DNA from: Luteibacter yeojuensis
GTDB lineage: Bacteria; Pseudomonadota; Gammaproteobacteria; Xanthomonadales; Rhodanobacteraceae
Direction: 5' to 3'
DNA: 64,000 nucleotides
Assembly: GCF_000964085.1 (NCBI RefSeq)
Contig: NZ_JZRB01000001.1
Coordinates: 62,001 to 126,000 of the forward strand
A model generated the notes under the pieces. It was not told the DNA's origin and searched no databases. It saw only the letters and a program-made list of their open reading frames with translations. Shown here one piece after another: positions 18,077 through 26,177 of the stretch. Position numbers and translations under genes: made by a program. The stretch's first letter is position 1, and every line of letters starts with the position of its first letter.

Positions 18077-18850
18077 TTAGCTCTTACCCCCGATGATGTA
18101 CTCGATGCCCGAAGACTTGCGTGCCGGCCGCGAGATGCGGAGCAGGTCGGCCTTGCTGAGCGACGAAAGGTTGAAGGGTTCCTTGCTGTCGGCCTGGCGC
18201 AGGATCACCCTCAGTTCGCCGGCCTTGTTCGCCATGGCCAGGCGCTGCGCATCGTTCGGAGGCAGCTCGAGGGTCAGGTTCGAGAAGTTGGCTCCCTTGC
18301 CTTCTTCCTGCTGCACGCCCTTGGCGTGGTGGCCGGTGGCCAGCACCAGCACATTACCGAGCAGTGGCATGATCCGTTGGTTCTGGTCATCGTTGGTGAC
18401 CATCATCAGGATGTCGACGTGGTCACCCGGCACGATGAGGCCCGACACCGAGTTGTTGTCGTCGACTGAAATGGTGGTCGCGACGTCGCCCGGGTTGATG
18501 ATGTTGGAGAAGTGGTCGGCAACGAGATCGAGCGACGAGACCGTCAGCGGCACGCCCTTGGCCACGGGCGCCCGTAGCTGCTGCCCGATGTATTGAGTGT
18601 ACGACTCCGGGCTCACGGCATCGGCGGGTACGAGGTCTACCGGCACGTTGCGCACGGAGAGGTCATCCTCCCCGACAACCTGGCCCTTCTCGATGTCGCG
18701 GACGGGCACGACGACCGGACGTGTCTTGGCGCCGGCGGGGGTGCGTGCCGCCACCTGGCTATCCACGTACTTCACGGCAAGCATGCTCGCCAGCACGCCA
18801 AGCACGAGGGCGATGGCGACAAAAATGAGGTTCCTGTTGACGCGTACCAT
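18077..18850 (-). CDS. cpaB: CpaB/RcpC pilus assembly protein
   Basis: This 257-residue protein has a single N-terminal membrane anchor (MVRVNRNLIFVAIALVLGVLASMLAVKY). A periplasmic SAF domain begins near TRPVVVPVRDIEKGQVVGEDDLSVR. The RcpC-like region GDVATTISVDDNNSVSGLIVPGDHVDILMMV follows. CpaB/RcpC is thought to help the secretin or pilus contact the periplasm and peptidoglycan. I start it at the ATG at 18850; a longer frame upstream reads through the small pilin gene and is not credible. It lies ten bases after the second prepilin gene and three before cpaC. Confidence 0.92.
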   Translation of the reverse strand: MVRVNRNLIFVAIALVLGVLASMLAVKYVDSQVAARTPAGAKTRPVVVPVRDIEKGQVVGEDDLSVRNVPVDLVPADAVSPESYTQYIGQQLRAPVAKGVPLTVSSLDLVADHFSNIINPGDVATTISVDDNNSVSGLIVPGDHVDILMMVTNDDQNQRIMPLLGNVLVLATGHHAKGVQQEEGKGANFSNLTLELPPNDAQRLAMANKAGELRVILRQADSKEPFNLSSLSKADLLRISRPARKSSGIEYIIGGKS

Positions 18851-18860
18851 CCTCTTTCCT

Positions 18861-19034
18861 CTAGAACCAGGACACGGAGAGCGTGTAGACGAAGCTGGCG
18901 TACGCGTCCCGGAGTGCGTCAGCCAGCTGCTTGATGACATTGGGGTCGGCGACGAGCACCAGCACGATGAGCATGCCGACGATGGCGTACTCGACCATGG
19001 CGCTGCCGCGCTGTTTGCGGGGGGATGTGATCAT
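18861..19034 (-). CDS. Second Flp/TadE-type prepilin-like peptide
   Basis: The product is 57 residues: a basic leader MITSPRKQRG, cleavage expected after Gly10, then SAMVEYAIVGMLIVLVLVA with Glu at +5 of the mature form. A single hydrophobic helix is followed by about 25 polar residues (PNVIKQLADALRDAYASFVYTLSVSWF). This is the class IVb Flp-pilin layout, but it lacks the poly-Ala-Ile helix of the main pilin at 23092-23379. Minor pilin or priming subunit are both possible. It overlaps the preceding exported-protein gene by four bases (ATGA). Confidence 0.82.
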   Translation of the reverse strand: MITSPRKQRGSAMVEYAIVGMLIVLVLVADPNVIKQLADALRDAYASFVYTLSVSWF

Positions 19035-19708
19035 TTGTCCTCCGCGATGTTGGCGACGATATTGGTGCCTGCAGGCCCCGCGGTAATGGCGATCATCATC
19101 GCCCTCCCCGCCTTCTCGTAGGCCAGCACGCAACCTCTCGCACCTTCCTGGCACGTATTGGCTTCCGCAGGCCGCCAGCCTTCGGCGGCCATGTGATCGC
19201 GGTACCACGAGCTGTTCTGGTTCACTGTCAGTTTGTTGGCCAAGGCCAGCGTACGGACGTTGTGCGGATCGTCCGGGTAGCTGATGTCGTTAATGACCGT
19301 GGTTTCCGCCGGGCGCGCGAAGCCCACGCCGATGGGCGCGGGGCGCGTGCCTTTGGGTGGGATGCGGGTGATGCCCACGTCGCCGCGGCTGCCGTCGCCT
19401 TCGGGCCGCACTTGCACGGTGATGTAATAGTCGCCGTCCTTGTGACCCAGCACGTCCCAACCGTTCACCTTGTCACGCACCCAGTCGTCATGCCACGACT
19501 GCTTCAGCCAAGCCGTGAGCGCATCCGGCTTCATATCGGTGCGAAAGACTTCGGTATGCATCTCGGTACCGTTGAAGACCATCCGCGGCGCCGTCTCGGC
19601 CAGCTGCGCACCCGCCGGCATGGCCACGTCAGGCCACCCGGACGCCCGCACGCCACCCGCCATCACGGCGAGCACAGCGGCCGCGGCGATTCGCTCAACG
19701 CCGCGCAT
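19031..19708 (-). CDS. Exported protein of the tad operon, unknown function
   Basis: The product is 225 residues with a signal peptide (about 1-22, ending GGVRASG). The mature part starts WPDVAMPAGAQLAETAPRMVFNGTEMHTEVFRTDMKPDALTAWLKQSW, reminiscent of small domains that occur in envelope proteins. Two Cys in NTCQEGARGCVLAYEKAGR may pair. I recognise no family. It is coupled by overlap to the TadE-like gene upstream (14 bases) and the small prepilin gene downstream (4 bases), so a role in pilus biogenesis or as an accessory envelope factor is inferred from position only. Confidence 0.75.
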   Translation of the reverse strand: MRGVERIAAAAVLAVMAGGVRASGWPDVAMPAGAQLAETAPRMVFNGTEMHTEVFRTDMKPDALTAWLKQSWHDDWVRDKVNGWDVLGHKDGDYYITVQVRPEGDGSRGDVGITRIPPKGTRPAPIGVGFARPAETTVINDISYPDDPHNVRTLALANKLTVNQNSSWYRDHMAAEGWRPAEANTCQEGARGCVLAYEKAGRAMMIAITAGPAGTNIVANIAEDK

Positions 19709-20561
19709 CTTTCACCAGTCGGTCGGCGGGCACGATGTCAGGCGCGGTCTTGCCTGGCACCCAGTCGTTGATGCCAAAGACGGTACCGATCAGTGGGATC
19801 TTGTCGATGATGTTCGTGGCGTCGTGGATGCCATCGAGCAGACCATCGGGCAACGCCGCACTGGGCGATAGCGGCTTGATCGTGTGGCGTACGGTGCGCG
19901 GTACATCCCTCTCGCCTTCGCCGTCCGCATTTTCGCCGGAGCCCTTCGCATCCCACGTATCGGCCAGAAGTACCGTCTTCCCATGGAAATCGAGGTCTAT
20001 GCGGTCGAGCGGATCTAGGAAGTCGAGCGCCTGTCCCTCCTTGCTGCGGATGCGCTCGGATCGCGTGTTTACTTCGGCGGTGATGTAGCCACGCTTGTCA
20101 GGCGGGATGCCGTCCAGGCCGATCGCATCGCCCAGCCCGCCCAGCTTGTCGAGCAGTTTGGTCGCGGGCGCGGGCGATTCGTCGTTTCGGTAGGCGGTGA
20201 GCTTCACGTTGGAGGCCAGCACGAGCTCTCGGCCTGCGAACGTGCGCAACATGGGGTCGCTGAGCTTCGACGGCGACGACTCGCTGGTACGCAGGTTTTC
20301 GCTGCCGTCGCCGTAGGCATGCAGCCGCATCCTCGCCTCTTCGACGTTGCGCGACGGCAGGCCACCCTCGGATTGCACGAGCTTCGGGCTCACAGCGGCA
20401 TCCCAAGCGGCCGAACGTGCCGATACCTGTGCCTCGTGGCGTACGTGCATGTACTTTCCGAGCAGGCTGATCATCAGGAACATGGGCACGACGACGATGC
20501 ATGCGATCGCCATCTCGGTGAGGCTCTGGCCACGCTGTTGATGCCGCGATGTCCGGATCAT
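19695..20561 (-). CDS. TadE/TadG-like pseudopilin
   Basis: This 288-residue protein begins MIRTSRHQQRGQSLTEMAIACIVVVPMFLMISLLGKYMHVRHEAQVSARSAAWDAAV: a basic leader, prepilin-like Gly, Glu at +5 and one membrane helix. The long hydrophilic extracytoplasmic region is rich in charged residues (roughly 60-280) and contains LDFLDPLDRIDLDFHGKTVLLADTWDAKGSGENADGEGE. It is larger than a typical TadE and lacks the von Willebrand domain of classical TadG, so I call it TadE/G-like. It overlaps the following exported-protein gene by 14 bases. Confidence 0.82.
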   Translation of the reverse strand: MIRTSRHQQRGQSLTEMAIACIVVVPMFLMISLLGKYMHVRHEAQVSARSAAWDAAVSPKLVQSEGGLPSRNVEEARMRLHAYGDGSENLRTSESSPSKLSDPMLRTFAGRELVLASNVKLTAYRNDESPAPATKLLDKLGGLGDAIGLDGIPPDKRGYITAEVNTRSERIRSKEGQALDFLDPLDRIDLDFHGKTVLLADTWDAKGSGENADGEGERDVPRTVRHTIKPLSPSAALPDGLLDGIHDATNIIDKIPLIGTVFGINDWVPGKTAPDIVPADRLVKDARR

Positions 20562-20573
20562 GCCGATGGCTCC

Positions 20574-21374
20574 TCAGTTCGATGCTATGCGCGCATTGGG
20601 CGGCACCGCGAACGTCGAAGCGTCCGCCGCCTTGCCCACGGTGAATTGATCGGTCTTGACGTTCCAGCCGAAGCCGGCCGCAGGCGGTGTGGCCTGCAGC
20701 ACGATCGCGCTATCGGAGGTGAGGCCGTCCCCATCGAGCGCATTGATGCCGGCCTGCGAGAAGCCCCACTTCGTGCCGCCGGTCCAGACACAGTACTGAT
20801 CGCCCGTAGGAGCCACCCAGGTTTCGCAGGCAGCGCCCTGCACGTTGCCCTTGCCGCCCCGGGTCCACTTCGCGGCCTTTGCCTGGGCGTCGAGATCGCC
20901 ATCGTCCACCGCTTCGCGCGGCGCGGGCTGGCCCGATGCCTGCACATCGCCTTCGTTTGTGGCGAGGTCAACGTGGTAAGCCTTGCCATCGGCGGTCTGG
21001 ATATCCTGCGACCCCTCGTGCACAAGCTTGAACTGGCACGGCGCCGCGGCCTCGAGCTTCCATGCATCCACGCGGCGGCTCGAGCGGTTGGCCTCGATGG
21101 TTTCGGTCAGCTTCTTGCGGCCGATGCGCTGGACATCACCCGCCGCCACCGGCGTGGTCGGCGTACCTGCCGCGGCACAGTCCGCCAGCATCTTGTGGTA
21201 CGCGGTCTCCTCCTGAGGCTTGCCGCTGGATTCCATGTAGATGGTCTGCTCGAGGTGCACCGATGGCATGTCGCCCGACGACGCCGTGTCGCCACCACCG
21301 CCCGAAGACGACGAGCAGGCGGCGGGCGCGACCGCGAGGATGGCGGCAAAAGTCGTGGCGAAGCGGTTTTGCAT
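20574..21374 (-). CDS. Lipoprotein of the tad operon, unknown function
   Basis: The product is 266 residues with a lipoprotein signal: MQNRFATTFAAILAVAPAAC, lipidated Cys20, followed by a Ser/Gly linker (SSSSGGGG). The mature domain has Cys pairs (LADCAAAG, PCQFK, AACETW, QYCVW). I recognise no family. The C-terminal part (GFGWNVKTDQFTVGKAADASTFAVPPNARI) resembles the end of small periplasmic proteins with an outer-membrane-targeting fold, but this is weak. Neighbours are the TadG-like and TadE-like genes, at 15- and 12-base spacing. It may be an outer-membrane accessory factor for the pilus. Confidence 0.75.
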   Translation of the reverse strand: MQNRFATTFAAILAVAPAACSSSSGGGGDTASSGDMPSVHLEQTIYMESSGKPQEETAYHKMLADCAAAGTPTTPVAAGDVQRIGRKKLTETIEANRSSRRVDAWKLEAAAPCQFKLVHEGSQDIQTADGKAYHVDLATNEGDVQASGQPAPREAVDDGDLDAQAKAAKWTRGGKGNVQGAACETWVAPTGDQYCVWTGGTKWGFSQAGINALDGDGLTSDSAIVLQATPPAAGFGWNVKTDQFTVGKAADASTFAVPPNARIASN

Positions 21375-21389
21375 GGAGTGAAGCCTCTC

Positions 21390-22964
21390 TCAGGGGATCA
21401 TGTCGGCGCCAAAGACTTCCGCCCTTGCGGTGGCGGGGGTATCGACCAGGCGCGCCTGCCAGTAGGGACTGAACAGGCTGCCCAGTTCGCGGTAGTCGTT
21501 GTCGCTCGTGCGGGGAAACAGTTCGCGCGGCCGGCTGAAGAACACCTGCGCCGACGCGAGCGCCGTCATCTTGTCGTTCTGCGCTTTGTCCGGGGCGCTG
21601 ATGTCGACGAAGCTACCGTCGTGCGGGCCACCCATGCGGGTGTGGTCGCTGGTGTCCACGTCAGCCATCTTCTGCTCGACGAGCACCGTGAAGTACGGGC
21701 CGACGTGCAGGTCGACGCTGTCGTTGTCGTACGTGCGCGAGGCGTACTGCTTCGTCTTGTCGTTGTTGACGTCGTCGTAGCTTTGCAGGCCGTTGTAGCC
21801 GCGCAGTATCGCTGCGCTGGCGTTCGGCGTCGCGGGCTCCTCCTTCGCTTTCCATCCGCTGATCGAGTCGTCAATCGCGCCGCCGTAAGCGGCGTGCGTC
21901 GCGTGGTCGGAGGGGTACGGGGCTTTCCACGGCCGCTTGGGCTGCACCAGCGACGAGAACCTGGTGGTCATCCCGTTCTTGATCGCGGCCGCGCCACCCC
22001 ACGCCAACGGCGCCTGGACACCGGGGAGAAGCCCCAGCGAAAAATCGAGGCTCAGCACATCGGCGCCCACCCAGCGGTTATAGCCCTCCATGTCCGTGCC
22101 GCCCTTGCGCTTCAGGAAGAACAGATCGTGGCTACGATCCTTCGAGAACCCGTCGCGGGCCTCCATCACCACGTTCTTGAATCGGTCGGCATCCGCCGTG
22201 GTACGAACGCCCGTGCTGCTGGTGTTGGGCACGCGGTAGCGCTTGACGAACGACTGCGCGGTAAGCATCTGGGATTCCAATAGCACCAGCGACTTTGCGC
22301 TGAGCGACGCCTCCTTGTCATTACTGGTCCCCGTGCCCTTTGTGTTCGCCTTGATCACGGAATTCACGACGATGGGGATTTCCGCCTTCTGTTCGAGCAA
22401 CAGGAATTCACTCGCGCCCGAGTAAGCCACGTTGGCCCCGCTCAGTAGCGTGATCAGGCCAGTAAATCCCCCTTGCATGGCATCGCGGACGCCCTCGAGG
22501 ACATCCTTCACTTCGTTCAGTGCCGTGACGGCCTCCTGCAACGCTGCGCCGACTTCTGCGCCCACGATAGTCAGGTCCGCGACGATGCCGATCACCTGGA
22601 TCGTGTCCGCGGAGTTGCGGGCGCCAGTGATCACGTAATTCATGTAGGAATGCAGGCTCACCATCTGCGCGATGGCCACTTCGTTGGCCACCTGCGCGCG
22701 GTTGAGGTACGCGACCATGTTGTAGGCGCGCGCCTGCTGCACGGCTGCGCTATAAGCCGCGGCGTCAGCGGTGTTGTTGAGCTGGACCTTCTTGTTCACC
22801 ACCTGGCCGGTGTTGAACAGCACGAGCACGCCCACGCAGAACACCAGCATGGCCAGGCACGCCAGGATCAGGGCTTGCCCCTTCGACTGCCAGGGCCAAC
22901 GACGGAGCGCACTTCTCGTTCCCGGGCCGGTCGCCCCGGCCAGGGTGGAATCCTTCGACTGCAT
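21390..22964 (-). CDS. TadG-like pilus-assembly protein
   Basis: This is a 524-residue protein. After a basic N-terminus it has a single membrane helix (about 30-52, GQALILACLAMLVFCVGVLVLFNTGQ), followed by the Flp pilus TadE/G signature VVNKKVQLNNTADAAAYSAAVQQARAYNMVAYLNRAQVANEVAIAQ. The remaining 430 residues are extracytoplasmic and polar. TadG proteins are pseudopilin-related adhesion and assembly factors. It lies 127 bases after the main pilin gene, across two hairpins that may reduce its expression relative to the pilin. Confidence 0.85.
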   Translation of the reverse strand: MQSKDSTLAGATGPGTRSALRRWPWQSKGQALILACLAMLVFCVGVLVLFNTGQVVNKKVQLNNTADAAAYSAAVQQARAYNMVAYLNRAQVANEVAIAQMVSLHSYMNYVITGARNSADTIQVIGIVADLTIVGAEVGAALQEAVTALNEVKDVLEGVRDAMQGGFTGLITLLSGANVAYSGASEFLLLEQKAEIPIVVNSVIKANTKGTGTSNDKEASLSAKSLVLLESQMLTAQSFVKRYRVPNTSSTGVRTTADADRFKNVVMEARDGFSKDRSHDLFFLKRKGGTDMEGYNRWVGADVLSLDFSLGLLPGVQAPLAWGGAAAIKNGMTTRFSSLVQPKRPWKAPYPSDHATHAAYGGAIDDSISGWKAKEEPATPNASAAILRGYNGLQSYDDVNNDKTKQYASRTYDNDSVDLHVGPYFTVLVEQKMADVDTSDHTRMGGPHDGSFVDISAPDKAQNDKMTALASAQVFFSRPRELFPRTSDNDYRELGSLFSPYWQARLVDTPATARAEVFGADMIP

Positions 22965-23052
22965 GGGAAGTCCCTCGCACTTCGACCGGGACCGGGGCTA
23001 CCCCCGCGGCAGCGCACCGGCCCCCACCAAGGCCCGCCGACGGGTGCTAGCA

Positions 23053-23089
23053 GGCACCACGCCGGGGGCGTGCCAAATGCACGTTTGGC
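23053..23089 (-). terminator. Two overlapping hairpins after the major pilin (attenuator-like)
   Basis: Just beyond the pilin stop, reading leftward, there is a hairpin with 6-bp arms GCCAAA/TTTGGC (23072-23077 and 23084-23089). A second, longer one has arms GGCAC(C)ACGCC/GGCGTGCC (23053-23063 and 23067-23074). They share bases 23072-23074 and so exclude each other. No T tract follows. A partial terminator or transcript-stabilising structure that favours pilin mRNA over downstream tad genes is a reasonable guess. Confidence 0.4.
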
Positions 23090-23091
23090 GT

Positions 23092-23379
23092 TTACTTCGC
23101 GGTGGAGTTGTCGTAGTTGGCGAGGCCCTTCTGGTTGCCGGCCTTGCCTTCGGACGCGGCCTTGCCGGCCGACGACTCAGCATCACCCTCGCTTGCCGTC
23201 GCCTTGTGGCCCGAGAGTTCCTGGGCCATGCCGCCCACCTGGGCGCGAACGGTGCCGCCAAAGTACGTCACGGCCGCGATGGCCGCGATGGCGATAAGGG
23301 CGGTGATGATGATGTATTCGGTCATGCCCTGACCGCGCTGGCGAACACGAACCCCGTGACGAACCATCTGCTTCTTCAT
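23092..23379 (-). CDS. flp: Major Flp-type pilin
   Basis: The product is 95 residues. The leader MKKQMVRHGVRVRQRG is cut after Gly16, and the mature form starts QGMTEYIIITALIAIAAIAAVTYFGG, with Glu at +5 and Tyr at +6. This is the conserved class IVb pilin start recognised by TadV/CpaA-type peptidases. The C-terminal half is hydrophilic and Ser/Ala/Gly/Glu-rich (GHKATASEGDAESSAGKAASEGKAG), longer than most Flp pilins. It is the first gene of the leftward tad operon. The start codon is preceded by GGGAG. No prepilin peptidase gene is in the window. Confidence 0.93.
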   Translation of the reverse strand: MKKQMVRHGVRVRQRGQGMTEYIIITALIAIAAIAAVTYFGGTVRAQVGGMAQELSGHKATASEGDAESSAGKAASEGKAGNQKGLANYDNSTAK

Positions 23380-23788
23380 GCTGCGTTTGCTCCCTACGTT
23401 GGATGAACCCCTTATGGGCTCTGGTGTTGATATCGCTATCTCCAGAGTGACCGTCCCCCTGTAGGACTAAGCCCTCCACGCCACCCAACGGGTTCCGAAA
23501 TAACTCCTACTGCCCCCGGAACCACGGCCCTGACCCTACGAGAACTTTCGTCATCACAGGTGACACACATAGGTAAATATTCAGTATGTCTTCAGTTACG
23601 TGAGCAGTTCGCTGAACAGTGAGATTTGTCTCAAAATAATTTCTGTACTGTGGTTGGTGACTTAGAAAACGCCGATTCGTCCGTGTAGAAAAAGTCAACC
23701 CTTCCGAGCAGTCGGAAAGAAATTTGCGATTCAGGTCACATCGGGCATGGTTTTGCGACCAAATCGCTCGCCAACGGACGCTTAAAAC
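23380..23788. other. Intergenic region between the flp operon and the OmpA-family gene
   Basis: These 409 bases carry the divergent promoters of the pilus operon and the OmpA-family gene. The central 23520-23760 part is clearly more A/T-rich than the flanks. I see no strong sigma-70, sigma-54 or repeat motif and no small gene with a ribosome-binding site, so nothing more specific is claimed. Confidence 0.5.
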
Positions 23789-24748
23789 ATGCGTAAGCTC
23801 GTTTGTGTTGCCGCAATGCTCAGCCTGGGTGTGACGCAGGTCACGTTTTCTGCCGATCTCGCGGGCGCGAAAGACCACCCATTGGTATCTCGTTTCAGAG
23901 GGGCCGACGCCGTCGGTTACGGCCAGGCCGACTTTGGGAATGCGCGGCTCCCGTCCGGAGCGAATGGCAAGCACACCGATGCCGCTGGCCGCCTCACGGA
24001 CATCGTGTACCGCGCACCGCCCGGCAAACGCGCTGCGGAAGTGTTCGAGAACTACCGCCAGGCGTTGGCTGGCGCGGGGTTTGCGATTTCCTGGCAATGC
24101 GGTCCGGGTACGCGTGATGATGGTTGCGGCGGCTTTCGCTTTGCAGGTGATCTCGCCGACCCGGTGATCGCGACGCTGAAGGGCGACAGCAGCGAGATGA
24201 TCAAGCTGCTGGACGCCACCAATAACAATGTGAGCTACCTGATCGCCACGCTGGTAAAGAACGGCCAGACATCCACGGTCGCCTTGATGGTGTCGCAGGA
24301 CGATGAGCGCCCCACGGGCGTGCTACTGCGGGTGATCGACGCCGCGCCCATGGCGCAGGGCCAGGTCACGGTGGACGCCGCGGCCATGGCGAAGGGCCTG
24401 GCAGCGGAAGGCAAGATCACCCTCTATGGCCTGCATTTCGCCACCGATAGCGCGACGCTCACGCCCGATTCGAAGCAGACACTGGATGAAATGGCCAAGG
24501 CGCTGAAGGCCGCGCCCGCGCTGAAGGTCTACATCGTGGGCCACACTGACAACACAGGCGCGCTGGCCCATAACGAGAAGCTCTCGCAGGACCGCGCGGC
24601 GGCCGTGGTGAAGGCGCTCACCACCACTTACGGCATCGCGGCCAACCGCCTCGCCGCCAAGGGCCTGGCGTCGTATTCGCCCGTCGCGGCCAATACCAGT
24701 GAACCCGGCAAGGCGAAGAACCGACGCGTCGAGATGGTGGCCCAATAA
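23789..24748 (+). CDS. OmpA-family outer-membrane protein with DUF4892-like N-terminal domain
   Basis: The 319-residue product has a signal peptide (MRKLVCVAAMLSLGVTQVTFSA). An N-terminal domain of about 180 residues begins KDHPLVSRFRGADAV and resembles DUF4892. A C-terminal OmpA peptidoglycan-binding domain (about 205-319) carries LHFATDSATLTPDSKQTLDEMAKAL, IVGHTDNTGA and RLAAKGLASYSPVAANTSEPGKAKNRRVE. It should link the outer membrane to peptidoglycan. The ribosome-binding site is weak. The next gene starts 17 bases downstream after AAGGAG, so they may form a two-gene unit. It is divergent from the flp operon. Confidence 0.88.
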   Translation: MRKLVCVAAMLSLGVTQVTFSADLAGAKDHPLVSRFRGADAVGYGQADFGNARLPSGANGKHTDAAGRLTDIVYRAPPGKRAAEVFENYRQALAGAGFAISWQCGPGTRDDGCGGFRFAGDLADPVIATLKGDSSEMIKLLDATNNNVSYLIATLVKNGQTSTVALMVSQDDERPTGVLLRVIDAAPMAQGQVTVDAAAMAKGLAAEGKITLYGLHFATDSATLTPDSKQTLDEMAKALKAAPALKVYIVGHTDNTGALAHNEKLSQDRAAAVVKALTTTYGIAANRLAAKGLASYSPVAANTSEPGKAKNRRVEMVAQ

Positions 24749-24765
24749 CCTAAGGAGCGCCCGCG

Positions 24766-25569
24766 ATGCCGCTGTTCGATGTTTTCAGGAAGAAGCCCCC
24801 TGCACTGCTCACCGTGCGCGTGGACGATAGCGATATCTGCACCATCACCGAGGCGCAACTACCCATCGAGCTCACCCCCTCGGCGAAGGTCCGCGCGGGG
24901 TCCACGGTGGTGTTCATCGCCAGTGACGGCACGGCCCACGCGCACGGCCTGGCCGGCAAGGCGGGCTGGGCGCATTTTTCGGTGCGCGTGCATGCCAGCA
25001 AGGCCTGCCAGGCCGATTGCGTCATCAGCGATTCGCCCACCTTCGACCCGGCCGCGGTGATGCAGGGCAAGGCTACCGGTATTCGCTTCCAGCCGTTTTT
25101 CCTCCCCGGCGGCCCGGTGGACAACGCATCGATGGCGGGCAAAGGCCTGTTCCAGCGTGGCATGCATTTCAGCGGCAACATCACGCCCGGCAATATCCTG
25201 CTCTCGTGCGAGTGCGATGCGTGCCATCGCGCGTTCCTTATCCAGTCGTACCACGCGGGCTTCAGCCATGCGGGGTATTTCTACTCAGGGTCGGGGCGCT
25301 TCACGATGACAGTAGGCACGCAGGTGCCCGGCAGCCCCGCCCCGCTCTCGACGCCCGAGCCGGCCGCCCTGCTCGCGCTGGAGGCATCGCTACCCCCGGC
25401 GCCCGATGGCACGCGCTTCGCGTACCTCAACCCGTTCAGGTGCCCGCATTGCCATGCGCCCTACATCGATTTCGAGGCGAACCCGGGGTCGCGCGAGCAG
25501 GAGTACTACGGCAATTACTTCGTGGGCGCCGAGCTGCTTCGTTACGATCCCGTCAGCCCACCGATGTGA
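24766..25569 (+). CDS. Uncharacterised protein with paired-Cys motifs
   Basis: This 267-residue protein has no signal peptide or membrane helix. Two Cys/His clusters stand out: CECDACHRAFL near 145-156 and CPHCHAPYIDF near 225-235. The latter looks like a zinc-ribbon knuckle, so zinc binding is plausible. The N-terminus MPLFDVFRKKPPALLTVRVDDSDICTI is followed by a region rich in beta-strand pattern. The paragraph GRFTMTVGTQVPGSPAPLSTPEPAALLALEASLP joins the two clusters. I recognise no family. The start is supported by AAGGAG and lies 17 bases after the OmpA-family gene. Confidence 0.72.
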   Translation: MPLFDVFRKKPPALLTVRVDDSDICTITEAQLPIELTPSAKVRAGSTVVFIASDGTAHAHGLAGKAGWAHFSVRVHASKACQADCVISDSPTFDPAAVMQGKATGIRFQPFFLPGGPVDNASMAGKGLFQRGMHFSGNITPGNILLSCECDACHRAFLIQSYHAGFSHAGYFYSGSGRFTMTVGTQVPGSPAPLSTPEPAALLALEASLPPAPDGTRFAYLNPFRCPHCHAPYIDFEANPGSREQEYYGNYFVGAELLRYDPVSPPM

Positions 25570-25855
25570 ACTGCTGCCACGCGCCTACAGCGATCAGCAC
25601 GAGGCCCGCGGCAGCCACGGCTCTCTCGAGCACCGATGTGCGGAATTGCCCGGCGAGCATGCGCTGGGGGATGTCCCTTACCGCCGCCCTCAGCGGCATG
25701 CCGGGCACGAACGCCATGTGCCAGGCGAGCAGCAGGCCGCCCGACATCATCAGCAAATGGGGGCGCGTGGGCGAAGCAATAATGTCCGCGATGGCGATCA
25801 TCGCCAGGTAGAACGCGAAGATGCTTCGCCACGTATAAGCAAAACGTTTGGACAT
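25553..25855 (-). CDS. Small membrane protein, unknown function
   Basis: The product is 100 residues with about three membrane helices (MSKRFAYTWRSIFAFYLAMIAIADIIA, LLMMSGGLLLAWHMAFVPGM, and VLERAVAAAGLVLIAVGAW). I start at the ATG at 25855, though an alternative TTG sits right before it and GGAGG lies about 15 bases upstream. The 3' end overlaps the convergent Cys-motif gene by 17 bases. No family is recognised. Confidence 0.6.
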   Translation of the reverse strand: MSKRFAYTWRSIFAFYLAMIAIADIIASPTRPHLLMMSGGLLLAWHMAFVPGMPLRAAVRDIPQRMLAGQFRTSVLERAVAAAGLVLIAVGAWQQFTSVG

Positions 25856-26177
25856 CAAGACGCCACTGGTCCTCCAACCCGGCCCACTGTCTAACACGCG
25901 AAACATGTTGCAGCAAGGCGGAAACCCGTCGCACCGTGCGCTTCGATAGCTCAAAAACCGGGTACAGCCAATACGTTGGGCCTTGATACCCCACTACTGA
26001 AGATGCGTAACGAGAAACGTGAATGGGTGGGCTTCCACGCGCTGTCATCTCCCTGACGCAGGTATTTGCGACTGACATCACACATGCGTTGTGCCACGCC
26101 ACCCAAGAATGCGTGGACAGGGGGCCGCGATGTGACGCGCTATGCGCATCCATCAATCCATAACGCAAGAGGGGAGC
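25856..26177. other. Intergenic region, promoter side of the protease gene
   Basis: These 322 bases separate the divergent small membrane-protein and protease genes. Apart from the expected promoters I see no strong motif. The words TGACATCACACA near 26070 resemble half of a CRP/Clp-type site, but the other half does not match. No small gene is supported. Confidence 0.4.

Noticed and set aside
23507-24097. A 196-codon minus-strand frame crossing the flp/OmpA intergenic region
   Set aside because: It overlaps the start of the OmpA-family gene antisense, has no ribosome site and a chaotic composition.
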